This document shows, one piece after another, positions 1-7,605 of a stretch of DNA of 35,022 nucleotides. The notes beneath the pieces are model-generated. The model was not told the DNA's origin, searched no databases, and worked only from the letters and a program-made list of their open reading frames with translations. Origin of the DNA: Altererythrobacter sp. (GTDB lineage: Bacteria > Pseudomonadota > Alphaproteobacteria > Sphingomonadales > Sphingomonadaceae); assembly GCA_013002295.1 (NCBI GenBank), contig JABDKI010000034.1, forward strand, positions 1 through 35,022. Direction: 5' to 3'. The translations under genes were made by a program, and so were the position numbers. The number at the start of each line of letters is the position of its first letter. Within the stretch, counting starts at the first letter, position 1.

Positions 1-79
1 GCGCGGCTTCTTCTGCCGGAGCAGAGCAAGCTGCCAATCCCAGACTTGCTGCTGCAAGAACAGTAAATGTCTTCCTCAT
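1..79 (-). CDS. Lipoprotein, N-terminal fragment (runs off the left edge)
   Basis: Only the first 26 codons are present. They read as a bacterial lipoprotein signal: a basic start (MRKT), a short hydrophobic core and the lipobox LAAC, with Cys17 or Cys18 as the acylated residue, followed by a small polar/Ala-rich stretch. A strong Shine-Dalgarno (AGGGGGAA) lies about 6-8 bases before the ATG at 79. The gene is divergent from the CHAT gene and shares the 80-301 upstream region with it. The mature protein is outside the window, so no function can be given. The short length alone would be weak evidence, but RBS plus lipobox together make a real gene likely. Confidence 0.7.
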   Translation of the reverse strand, partial: MRKTFTVLAAASLGLAACSAPAEEAA

Positions 80-196
80 TTTGTAATTCCCCCTGTTGAG
101 TTCGAAGCCTTGCTAAACCCAGATTGCCCCCGATTGCAACAAAATGCTTCTTCACCCAAGATAGGCGAGCGATTCAAATGGTGCGCAATTACTCCA

Positions 197-208
197 CTCT
201 AGCTAGAG
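197..208. promoter_or_regulatory. Perfect 12-bp palindrome upstream of the CHAT gene
   Basis: CTCTAGCTAGAG is a perfect inverted repeat with no spacer, ending two bases before a possible -35 box (TTGGAC, 210-215). Its position suggests an operator for the CHAT promoter, for the divergent lipoprotein gene, or for both. No cognate regulator is visible nearby, and a 12-bp palindrome can arise by chance in 35 kb. Confidence 0.3.
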
Positions 209-209
209 C

Positions 210-239
210 TTGGACACGATTGACCCGCTGTCCTATACT
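210..239 (+). promoter_or_regulatory. Candidate promoter of the CHAT gene
   Basis: TTGGAC (210-215), an 18-base spacer and TATACT (234-239) form a plausible sigma-70-type promoter. The -10 box matches the consensus at 5 of 6 bases and the -35 box is weak. It lies about 60 bases upstream of the proposed ATG at 302. The rest of 80-301 holds the divergent lipoprotein RBS and nothing else recognisable. Confidence 0.35.
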
Positions 240-301
240 GCGGAGGGGTCGGATCATGCCGTAATGGCTTTGGGTTTTGTTATTGGGGAGTGGCGCGCGA
301 G

Positions 302-1861
302 ATGGGACTTTCATTCGGACAAGGACATACCAAGCGATCACTTTTAATATTGGTCACTATAATGTTCGTGGCAGCGTGCAGCGAGGCGCCCGGAGACCCT
401 GCACCGGCTGATCAAGAGCCTATCGGGTTTCTTGGTGAAAGTGCCAAAAGTGCTCACTCTGCTGGAGAAAGCCCTGATCTTTCGATTATCGTTGCCCAAC
501 CCGAGAGTTCGCTGCGTCAAATCATCCCAAAAAACCCGGAATGGCGACAACTGATTGAGGCAATCGCAGGTGAAAGTCTATTTACAGAAGTTCTCAGGAG
601 CAAAGAACAGCACGGGCGGGAGACCCAGGTTCGTGCTGGAAATGAAGACGATCTTCTTGGCGCGGAAAAACAACTGCGCGCAATCCAGACACGGCTGAAG
701 CAATTGTCAGCCGGCGGTACGCCGACTTATCTGTTGCTTCATCATGTCGATTCAGAGGGCTATCTCTCGGTTTTCCTGCTCGATTCAGAAAATGGGCTTG
801 AACGAGCAACCTATCCTGAAAGTTATGAAGGGCTAGATTTCCTGGTCGAGGGGCTTGGAGTGCGGCGACTGGCATCTACACGCGCGCCCATCGAGCGGGG
901 CCAGCCAGAGCCCACTCAGGAAGAAATCGATGCCTTGAGAGCAGCGGATCAGACACCGGCAGCGAAAGCCGAACGTGAAGGTTCTCTTCGTGATGCTCGT
1001 GAAATCCTCATACCCGACCATGTTTTCAATGCTCTTAAGGAACGCTCCGGCCGGATTCTGGTGAAGGGCGCGCGTGACAGTTCGACCGCGCCATATGCTG
1101 CATTACCGATGGGTGATGGCCCTGCGGCGCGCCGTTTCTCATTTGTCATGTTGCCGGACTTACGAACAATGGAGGATGACAACGGGATCTTCGAATTCGA
1201 CCAGCTAAATCTGAATAGGGCGGTAGTCGTCGGCAACCCTGATCTGTCTGATGATCCGAAATACAAGTGGCATGACTTGCCTGGTGCGGAAGCGGAGGCT
1301 CGCAGTGTCGCCAGCAAGCTCGACAATGAAAAATTGCTTATCGGCAAGGCGGCAACCCGAAGCGCACTGACCGGCGCAATACATTCGATCGACAATCTGG
1401 GCATGGTTTACATCGCATCGCACGCCATCGCAGATCCGCGAAACCCGTTGACACGCGGCTTTGTTGCGATGAGCGGGCGGGAGGGGCACTATTTTGCCGG
1501 ACACATACGCCAAGAGCGTTTTCGTGGTTGGCAGCAGCGCAATCCGCTGGTCGTCATGAGTGCGTGCCAGACGGCTTTAGGCAGAGTGCTTGACGGCGGC
1601 GGCTTCGGAATTGCGCGAAGCTGGACAACCGTAGGCGCAGGCCAAGTGGTTTCAAGCCTTTGGAATGTAAGCGACAATGCCACGAAGATACTGATGAACC
1701 ACTTTTTGGAACGGCTTAAAGCGGGCGACACCCCGGAAATCGCAATGCAAAAGGCCCAGCTCAAGACCATGCAAGCTAGGACCAGAGACAAGCGCCAACC
1801 TTACCTTGATGATCCAAAAATGTGGGCGAGCTTTTCAATCTATGGCAAGCCGTCAGGGTAA
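302..1861 (+). CDS. CHAT-domain (caspase-like) protease, predicted lipoprotein
   Basis: CHAT proteins are caspase/separase-like cysteine proteases. From the ATG at 302 the product is 519 aa. Residues 1-26 form a lipoprotein signal: a basic stretch near HTKRS, a hydrophobic core and the lipobox FVAAC, so the protein should be exported and acylated at Cys26. The CHAT fold covers roughly residues 220-515. The catalytic His is in IASHAIAD and the catalytic Cys in VMSACQTALG, followed by the usual SLWNVSDNATKILM segment, so the dyad looks intact. A GTG at 290 is in frame, but GGGGA abuts it directly; GGGGAG at 285-290 is better spaced for the ATG at 302. The next gene, 110 bp downstream on the same strand, encodes a TIR protein. 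Most described CHAT proteases are cytoplasmic, so the export signal is unusual. Its target is unknown. Confidence 0.85.
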   Translation: MGLSFGQGHTKRSLLILVTIMFVAACSEAPGDPAPADQEPIGFLGESAKSAHSAGESPDLSIIVAQPESSLRQIIPKNPEWRQLIEAIAGESLFTEVLRSKEQHGRETQVRAGNEDDLLGAEKQLRAIQTRLKQLSAGGTPTYLLLHHVDSEGYLSVFLLDSENGLERATYPESYEGLDFLVEGLGVRRLASTRAPIERGQPEPTQEEIDALRAADQTPAAKAEREGSLRDAREILIPDHVFNALKERSGRILVKGARDSSTAPYAALPMGDGPAARRFSFVMLPDLRTMEDDNGIFEFDQLNLNRAVVVGNPDLSDDPKYKWHDLPGAEAEARSVASKLDNEKLLIGKAATRSALTGAIHSIDNLGMVYIASHAIADPRNPLTRGFVAMSGREGHYFAGHIRQERFRGWQQRNPLVVMSACQTALGRVLDGGGFGIARSWTTVGAGQVVSSLWNVSDNATKILMNHFLERLKAGDTPEIAMQKAQLKTMQARTRDKRQPYLDDPKMWASFSIYGKPSG

Positions 1862-1971
1862 AATGTGCCGGGAGCCAATGTCGACCCGAGATTTGGTGCT
1901 GAGAGACGTTCTCCGCTGCTGCGCTCAATCAATCGCTAGACTTGGCTCACGATTAGTTGCATTTTCGCGCA

Positions 1972-3939
1972 GTGGCTGATGTCTTTCTCTCCTATGCACG
2001 GCCTGACCAGGCCAAGATTGAAGAGCTCGCGATCGCAATCGAGGCGAGCGGCAACAGCCTGTGGTGGGATCGGCAGATCGAAGGTGGCAGGCATTTCGCC
2101 AAGGATATCGAGCGCGAGCTGGAGCAAGCCGGCGCAGTGGTCGTTGCTTGGTCGAAGGATTCCATAAAAAGCCACTGGGTCTTGGACGAAGCAGGTTTTG
2201 CTCGCGATGCGGACAAACTGATACCAATCTCTTTGGATGGCACGCTACCTCCATTCGGTTTCCGCCAAATCCATTCGATTGACTTCTCCAACTGGCCTCA
2301 AGACCAGAGCGCCTCCACTGCGCTTCAGCGTGCAATCTCGCACCACCTCGCTGAGGCGACAGGTGAAGATCCAGCAACCGGCACAGTTCAAGTCCCGGCG
2401 ATCGGACTGCCTCCACAAGGATTTGGTCAGAACAGCGGCTGGCGTGCACCTCTCAAATCCGGAATGTCACGCCGCAATCTGATGATCGGTGCGATTGCTC
2501 TGACTGGCGGCGCATCGGCCCTAACCGGCTGGCAACTTGGCTGGTTCGGTCCGGACAAGTCTGCCTCCACATCAATGGCTGTTCTGCCATTTGCGAACTT
2601 GACCGGAGACGAAGGGCAGACGTGGTTTTCCAGCGGCTTCTCGAACGAGCTGCGGCAGGCACTGTCGAGGAACCCGTTGCTTAGGGTTTCAGCGCCCACA
2701 TCGTCGAATGCTGGGGATGGCGAGGATGATTTCGCGATCGCGCGCGCGCTTGGTGCCGCCAGTATTCTTCGCGGTGCGGTGCAGCTGGTTGATGACACCG
2801 TGCGCATTTTCGCCGAGTTGCTGCAGGTCGAGGACGGTGTGGTCATGTGGTCGGAGTCCTATGATCGCGAGTTCAAGGATGTTCTGGCGGTCCAATCGGA
2901 GATCGCCGGAACGGTCGCACTTTCTCTTGTCGAGCGTATCACGAGCAGGGATGCTGCGCGAAGCAGTCTTGAAGAGCAGAAAGAGATCGGGGGTACCGAT
3001 ATCCCGCGTGCGTATGAGGCCTATTTGCGCGGACAGGCGTTCAATGATTTGAGTTCGGGTCTGGACAGCAAGAGGTCGGCGCTAAGTCAGTATGATTTGG
3101 CGATTGAAATTGATCCGAATTATGCAGCCGCGCACGCCAGGCGCGCCAACGTTCTTGCATCAATTGCCAATGCGGCCAACGATGCGAATGAAGTGAACCG
3201 TCTGTTCGCGCAAAGCATTGCTGCTGCTGAGCGGGCAATCGAGATCGCACCAAACCTTGCGCAAGGCCACATGGCTTTGGGCTATGTCCGGTACTATGGA
3301 CAGATCGACCGCGCTGGCGCCTATCCGCACTATAAACGTGCCGAAGAACTCGCTCCGCGCGATGCGGATGCCCTGCGTTCGATTGCGACATTCTATTCCT
3401 TCGGCGATCAAACAGCTCTCGCAATGGACATTATGGATGAGGTGATCGAACTTGACCCTCTCAATGCGCTCGCGTTCAGAAGCGCCGGCTTTGTGGCACT
3501 CTTCGCCGGTAGCTTTGATACCGCGATCGCTCGCATGGAAAATGCATTGCAACTGAACTCCAGCCTGGCCAATGCGAATTACGCTGTCGGGGTCGCTCGT
3601 TTGTCCCTCGGTGATCCTCGACTGGCATACGAAGCCTTCGACGCGGAACCGGTCGCACTTTTTCGCCTTGCGGGTCTGGCAATCGCCAACCAGAAGCTTG
3701 GGCAAGTAGCAGCGGCGCAGGCATCGTTTGATGAATTGATAGCCCTGTATGGCGATTCAGGTCTCTATCAGCAGGCCCAGGTTCTCGCGCAGTGGGGGAA
3801 AATCGAACGCGCGCTCCTTGTTCTCAAGCGTGCATTTGACGAGGGCGATCCGGGTGTGGTCCTGACCACCAATGATCCGCTGCTCAATCCCTTGCGTGGT
3901 TCCGCAGAGCTCAATGAACTGCTCTTGAGACTCACCTAG
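1972..3939 (+). CDS. TIR domain - transmembrane - TolB-like - TPR protein
   Basis: From a GTG at 1972 the product is 655 aa. Residues 2-130 form a TIR domain (ADVFLSYARPD, then SHWVLDEAGFA, whose Glu73 is at the position of the conserved TIR NADase glutamate). Around 165-191 there is SRRN followed by one hydrophobic segment, giving a likely N-in/C-out membrane topology. Next comes a TolB/FlgO-like domain (about 200-320: MAVLPFANLTGDE, LGAASILRGAVQ), then TPR-like helical repeats to the C-terminus (AIEIDPNYAAAHARRAN, AIEIAPNLAQGHMALGY). This layout is often labelled adenylate-cyclase-like, but no cyclase domain is present. An in-frame stop at 1954-1956 limits the start to TTG 1957 or GTG 1972; neither has a clear Shine-Dalgarno, and GTG gives the usual TIR beginning. 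Whether this TIR hydrolyses NAD or only binds partners cannot be told from the sequence. Confidence 0.85.
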   Translation: MADVFLSYARPDQAKIEELAIAIEASGNSLWWDRQIEGGRHFAKDIERELEQAGAVVVAWSKDSIKSHWVLDEAGFARDADKLIPISLDGTLPPFGFRQIHSIDFSNWPQDQSASTALQRAISHHLAEATGEDPATGTVQVPAIGLPPQGFGQNSGWRAPLKSGMSRRNLMIGAIALTGGASALTGWQLGWFGPDKSASTSMAVLPFANLTGDEGQTWFSSGFSNELRQALSRNPLLRVSAPTSSNAGDGEDDFAIARALGAASILRGAVQLVDDTVRIFAELLQVEDGVVMWSESYDREFKDVLAVQSEIAGTVALSLVERITSRDAARSSLEEQKEIGGTDIPRAYEAYLRGQAFNDLSSGLDSKRSALSQYDLAIEIDPNYAAAHARRANVLASIANAANDANEVNRLFAQSIAAAERAIEIAPNLAQGHMALGYVRYYGQIDRAGAYPHYKRAEELAPRDADALRSIATFYSFGDQTALAMDIMDEVIELDPLNALAFRSAGFVALFAGSFDTAIARMENALQLNSSLANANYAVGVARLSLGDPRLAYEAFDAEPVALFRLAGLAIANQKLGQVAAAQASFDELIALYGDSGLYQQAQVLAQWGKIERALLVLKRAFDEGDPGVVLTTNDPLLNPLRGSAELNELLLRLT

Positions 3940-4110
3940 TAGCTTGGCTGCTGACTGCCTGGATGCGGGATGGAACCAATCCCGGGTCTCCAAGCATGAT
4001 TCGAGTTATCGATATTGCGTGCCGACACCTTGGCCATTAGAACCCTACCTCGCGTGGAGCGGGCGAAAGGTGACGGTCGTGCTCCTTTGCGACAAACCCG
4101 CCTCCAACGG

Positions 4111-5142
4111 TCAGCGCTGCACCCGGCCCGAGCCATCTCCTGACATCAGCTTCTCAACCTCAGGCACAGTGACGCGATTGAAGTCGCCCATTATGGTGTG
4201 CTTCAGAGCGCTGGCAGCAACGGCAAATTCCAAGCTTTGCTGGCGGTCTTCGTAAGCGTTCAGGCCATAGATCAGCGCAGAGGCAAAACTGTCACCGCCC
4301 CCAACACGGTCAACAATGTCAGTCAGCTCATACTTGCGTGACAGCATGAATCCATCGTCGCGCGTGCGCAGACACGCCGACCAATTGTTGCGGTCCGCGC
4401 TCAAGCTTTCACGCAATGTAATCGCGATGGTGTGCATATTGGGGTAGATGTCGAGCACCTTCTGGCCCAGCGCCTCATACTTCTTCGTATCGAGTTCGCC
4501 GGATTCTACATCAACATCAACCGAGATATCGAGCGACTTCTGGCAGTCCTCTTCATTGGCAATGCCGACATCGACATATTTTACCAGCTCGCGCATGACT
4601 TCTGGCGCAGTCTTGCCGTATCTCCAGAGCTTCCCGCGAAAGTTGAAGTCGCACGAAACAGTCACGCCAGCTTCCTTCGCAGCCTTTACGCAAGCCATCG
4701 ACAGATCTGCAGCTGACTGGCTGAGTGCTGGCGTAATACCCGTAATATGCAGCCACTTTGCGCCCTTGAAGATTGTTAGCCAATCAAACTCGTCCATGCC
4801 GGCATTGCAGATCGAGGAGTTGGCCCGATCATAGACGACTTTGGAAGGACGTTGGTTCGAACCTGTCTCCAGAAAGTATATGCCAACGCGATCGCCAGAG
4901 CGGCTGATATGCGCAGTATCGACACCGAATTTCCGCAATTCCATGATCGCGTTTTCACCAATGTCATTGTCCGGCAGCGCGCTAACAAAACCTGCGTTCA
5001 GGCCGTAATTGCACAGCGCGACTGCCACATTGGCTTCACCGCCGCCAAAGGTCGCTTCGAAGCTCGGAGATTGGAAAAAGCGCTCATGACTCGAGGTCTT
5101 GAGACGCAACATGATTTCGCCAAAGGAGAGAAAGTCCGCCAT
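4111..5142 (-). CDS. kdgK: 2-keto-3-deoxygluconate kinase
   Basis: PfkB-family sugar kinase of 343 aa, predicted to phosphorylate KDG to KDPG with ATP in the cytoplasm, the last alginate-specific step before the Entner-Doudoroff aldolase. The substrate-side motif GGGEANVA is at 33-40, DFNFRGKLW at 165-173 is typical of KDG kinases, and the PfkB signature [13 protein letters not shown] ends the active site with catalytic base Asp284. Length is normal for the family. The ATG at 5142 has an AGGG Shine-Dalgarno. It is the last gene of the six-gene alginate operon, 35 bp after the SDR stop. No convincing terminator lies between its end and the convergent TIR gene. No KDPG aldolase gene is in the window. 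Confidence 0.93.
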   Translation of the reverse strand: MADFLSFGEIMLRLKTSSHERFFQSPSFEATFGGGEANVAVALCNYGLNAGFVSALPDNDIGENAIMELRKFGVDTAHISRSGDRVGIYFLETGSNQRPSKVVYDRANSSICNAGMDEFDWLTIFKGAKWLHITGITPALSQSAADLSMACVKAAKEAGVTVSCDFNFRGKLWRYGKTAPEVMRELVKYVDVGIANEEDCQKSLDISVDVDVESGELDTKKYEALGQKVLDIYPNMHTIAITLRESLSADRNNWSACLRTRDDGFMLSRKYELTDIVDRVGGGDSFASALIYGLNAYEDRQQSLEFAVAASALKHTIMGDFNRVTVPEVEKLMSGDGSGRVQR

Positions 5143-5177
5143 TGTATTTACCCTGATCGAGTTGCTTTGGGCTTGGC

Positions 5178-5930
5178 TTACGAGAACGCCAAGCCGCCGT
5201 TGATGTCGACGTTCGCGCCGGTGATGAATGAAGCTTCATCGGACGCCAGATAAGCGACGAGATCTGCGGTTTCCTCTGCCTTGCCCTGACGACGAAGAGG
5301 CGTCGAATTCGCGACATTCTCTCGTGCGGCGTCCGGGGTGAACTTGTCATGGAATGTCGTCGCGATCATCCCGGGGCAGATCGCATTGGCACGGATGCCT
5401 TTCGGCCCCAGTTCTTTCGCCAATCCGCGCGTCATAGTCATGACAGCGCCTTTGGAAGTGGCGTAAGCGATAGCTCCGCCACCACCGCCGTCACGCCCAG
5501 CGAGTGATGCCAAATTCACGATCGAAGCACCTTCGCTCATGAACGGGACCGCCGCTTTGCAGGTCAGGAATGTCGATGTGGTGTTCAATTGCATGACGAA
5601 GTTGAAGAACTCTTCATCCATCTCTTCCAGCGTCTTGCGGGCGACCAAACCACCGGCATTGTTGACGAGAATATGGATCGCATCACCAAAGGTGTCACGG
5701 GATGCCGCAATGAGTGCGTCGACCTCGGCTGGCTTCGTGACATCGGCTTTGACTGCGATCGCTTTGCCGCCGGCGGCTTCAACCGCCGCCACAGTTGCAT
5801 CAGCATCGGCCTGATTGCTGTTGTAATTGACCACAACATTCGCGCCCTCGCTGCCGAGTTTGACGCAAACCGCACGGCCGATGTCTCGGCTACCGCCGGT
5901 CACTACAGCTGTTTTACCTGCGAATTTCAT
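5178..5930 (-). CDS. SDR oxidoreductase, probable DEH reductase
   Basis: Classical short-chain dehydrogenase/reductase of 250 aa. The cofactor-binding TGGSRDIG is at 11-18, NNAG at 90-93, and the catalytic Ser142, Tyr156 and Lys160 (YATSK) are all present; the C-terminus ends in the common [13 protein letters not shown]. In this context it most likely reduces 4-deoxy-L-erythro-5-hexoseulose uronate (DEH) to KDG with NAD(P)H, the role of the A1-R type SDRs in Sphingomonas sp. A1. This substrate is inferred from the neighbours, because SDR sequences alone rarely fix substrate. The strand after the Rossmann loop ends VVVNYNSN without an Asp, which is compatible with NADPH but not decisive. The RBS contains GGGGAC before the ATG at 5930. 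It lies between the MFS gene (34 bp) and kdgK (35 bp). Confidence 0.88.
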   Translation of the reverse strand: MKFAGKTAVVTGGSRDIGRAVCVKLGSEGANVVVNYNSNQADADATVAAVEAAGGKAIAVKADVTKPAEVDALIAASRDTFGDAIHILVNNAGGLVARKTLEEMDEEFFNFVMQLNTTSTFLTCKAAVPFMSEGASIVNLASLAGRDGGGGGAIAYATSKGAVMTMTRGLAKELGPKGIRANAICPGMIATTFHDKFTPDAARENVANSTPLRRQGKAEETADLVAYLASDEASFITGANVDINGGLAFS

Positions 5931-5964
5931 TACTTTGTCCCCGTCCTAAAAGAGTAAATTTGCG

Positions 5965-7239
5965 CTAAGCAGATTTTGGTTTGAGTGGTTTGATGTCGGG
6001 GCAGAAAATGAGCACCGACAATACGGTCATGATCGCGAGACCAGCGCCGACAAGGAATGCCGGAGTGTAGCTGTTCACGGTGATGACCGGGATTAAGAAG
6101 TTGAGGAGCACCACAGCGAGCTTGGCCGCTGTTCCGGCAAATCCCGCCAGCGAGCCTACTGATTTACCGCTATAGAAGTCGCTAGGAAGAGTTTGGATAT
6201 TTCCGACTGCCGTCTGGAAGCCGAACAGAATCACCGCCATGATCAGCACTGCTGTCAAGGGTGTGCTAGCCTGTGTAGTAGCGAGCAACGAGACGAGCAT
6301 AATCAGACCGCCAAGCCCGATAACGGTCTTACGGGTGCGATTGACCGTCCACCCCGCTTTGAGCCGGTTGCCAGCCAGCAAGCCGCCGAACCAAGCTCCG
6401 AACATGGCCCCCACATATGGGATCCATGCATAGACAGCGATTTCCTCGACACCAAAGCCGTAGGTATTGAGCAAGTAGATCGGCAACCAGCCAACAAACA
6501 GCCACCAGATCGGATCAAGGAAGAAGCTTGCGAGGATGACACCCCAGCTCTCTTTGCGGCTCAATATCTCTTTGGTGTCAGGAGCGTAATCGGCAACCTC
6601 ATTGGTCTCCACATTGCGCTGACCAGTCAAGATGTACTCGCGCTCCTCTTGGCTAATCCAAGGGTGCGCTTCAGGACCACTCTTGTAGACGATGAGCCAA
6701 GGGATCAGCCAAAGGAAGCCTAGCGCTGCAATAGCAACAAAGGTCGCTTGCCAGCTGCCAAGAAAGACAAATAGCAGTCCGATGATTGGTGCCGAAACGA
6801 TGCCGCCGATCGCTGCACCGGAATTGAAAATACCCTGCGCCAAGGCCCGTTCGTTGATCGGGAACCACTCGGCATTGGCTTTGGTGGCGCCTGGCCAGTT
6901 GCCTGCTTCGGACACGCCCAAGACCGCACGGAAGAGCGCGAAGGACAAAAGGCCTTGCGCAAATGCGTGAAGCGCCGTTGCAGCAGACCATACGACGATC
7001 GAGAGAACGAAGCCGAGCCGCGTTCCGATCCAGTCGAAGATCTTGCCAAAAATCGATTGGCCAAACGCATAGGCGAATGTGAAGACGTTGAGGATGATTG
7101 CGTAGTCATATTCCGTGAGCTCAAGCTCTTTGGAAATTTCGGGCCACAGGAAGCCAAGGGCGCCGCGGTCGATGTAATTGATCACCGTCGCGACTGCGAC
7201 GAGGACGACGATCCAATAGCGTAGATTGCCTTTGAACAT
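5965..7239 (-). CDS. MFS transporter, ACS family (uronate/DEH importer)
   Basis: Inner-membrane protein of 424 aa with about 12 hydrophobic segments. ACS-family (anion:cation symporter) signatures are clear: NYIDRGALGFLWPEI near residues 21-35 and SEAGNWPGATKANAEWFP in the TM4-loop region, as in hexuronate carriers of the ExuT type. In this locus it should bring the linearised unsaturated uronate (DEH), or the monouronate itself, from the periplasm to the cytoplasmic SDR and KdgK, probably by proton symport. The GGAGAG Shine-Dalgarno lies inside the end of kdgF, and only two bases separate the kdgF TGA from this ATG, so the two are probably translationally coupled. The exact substrate is inferred. 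Confidence 0.9.
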   Translation of the reverse strand: MFKGNLRYWIVVLVAVATVINYIDRGALGFLWPEISKELELTEYDYAIILNVFTFAYAFGQSIFGKIFDWIGTRLGFVLSIVVWSAATALHAFAQGLLSFALFRAVLGVSEAGNWPGATKANAEWFPINERALAQGIFNSGAAIGGIVSAPIIGLLFVFLGSWQATFVAIAALGFLWLIPWLIVYKSGPEAHPWISQEEREYILTGQRNVETNEVADYAPDTKEILSRKESWGVILASFFLDPIWWLFVGWLPIYLLNTYGFGVEEIAVYAWIPYVGAMFGAWFGGLLAGNRLKAGWTVNRTRKTVIGLGGLIMLVSLLATTQASTPLTAVLIMAVILFGFQTAVGNIQTLPSDFYSGKSVGSLAGFAGTAAKLAVVLLNFLIPVITVNSYTPAFLVGAGLAIMTVLSVLIFCPDIKPLKPKSA

Positions 7240-7241
7240 GA

Positions 7242-7604
7242 TCAGCTCTCCATTCCGAGAAAGTCTTCACGCGCCGGGCTGAATGTGTCGATCAGCACGC
7301 CGGGCTCTAGACAAACGGCACCGTGATCAAGGTGCGGCGCGATGTAGAAACTGTCGCCCGCTCCCAGCACTTGCTTCTTTCCGTCGACAAACACTTCGAA
7401 CTTGCCGCTTTCGACATAGGAGGATTGGCTGTGCCGGTGCGCGTGAACCTCACCAATTGAGCCTCGATCAAACCACACCTTGACGATCATGAGGTCGGGT
7501 CCATAGCCCAAGATTTTTCGGCGTATTCCTCCGCCCAGATCCTTTTTTTCTATGGCCTTGTCTGAGACAAAGGTCTCGCTTTGGCCGACTGTTATGGTCG
7601 CCAT
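7242..7604 (-). CDS. kdgF: Cupin protein, KdgF-type uronate linearisation enzyme
   Basis: Small single-domain cupin of 120 aa. The first cupin motif is GEVHAHRHSQ with metal-ligand candidates His54, His56 and Gln60; the second is APHLDHGAVCLEPG with His94. KdgF proteins convert the 4,5-unsaturated monouronate released by exolytic lyases into its open-chain ketone, speeding what is otherwise spontaneous chemistry. Position between the PL17 gene and the transporter fits this. No signal peptide is seen, so it is predicted cytoplasmic, which would require the transporter to accept the cyclic monouronate or both forms. The ATG at 7604 has a strong AGAGGGGAA Shine-Dalgarno and lies one base past the PL17 stop; a longer open frame upstream to 7643 only overlaps PL17 and is not the start. 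Confidence 0.9.
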   Translation of the reverse strand: MATITVGQSETFVSDKAIEKKDLGGGIRRKILGYGPDLMIVKVWFDRGSIGEVHAHRHSQSSYVESGKFEVFVDGKKQVLGAGDSFYIAPHLDHGAVCLEPGVLIDTFSPAREDFLGMES

Positions 7605-7605
7605 T

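Noticed and set aside
2427-2846. Long minus-strand open frames inside the TIR/TPR gene
   Set aside because: They are antisense shadows of a gene with clear domain motifs and show no recognisable domain or RBS.
1957-3939. Adenylate cyclase label for the TIR/TPR protein
   Set aside because: The TolB-like and TPR part resembles proteins often labelled so, but no class III cyclase catalytic domain is present.
302-3939. Claiming the CHAT-TIR pair as a proven phage-defence system
   Set aside because: No other defence genes, integrase or island borders are visible, and the CHAT protein has an export signal; it is kept only as a candidate.
3966-3984. Hairpin CGGGAT/ATCCCG between the convergent TIR and kdgK genes
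   Set aside because: Only a 6-bp stem with no T run on either strand; not enough to call a terminator.
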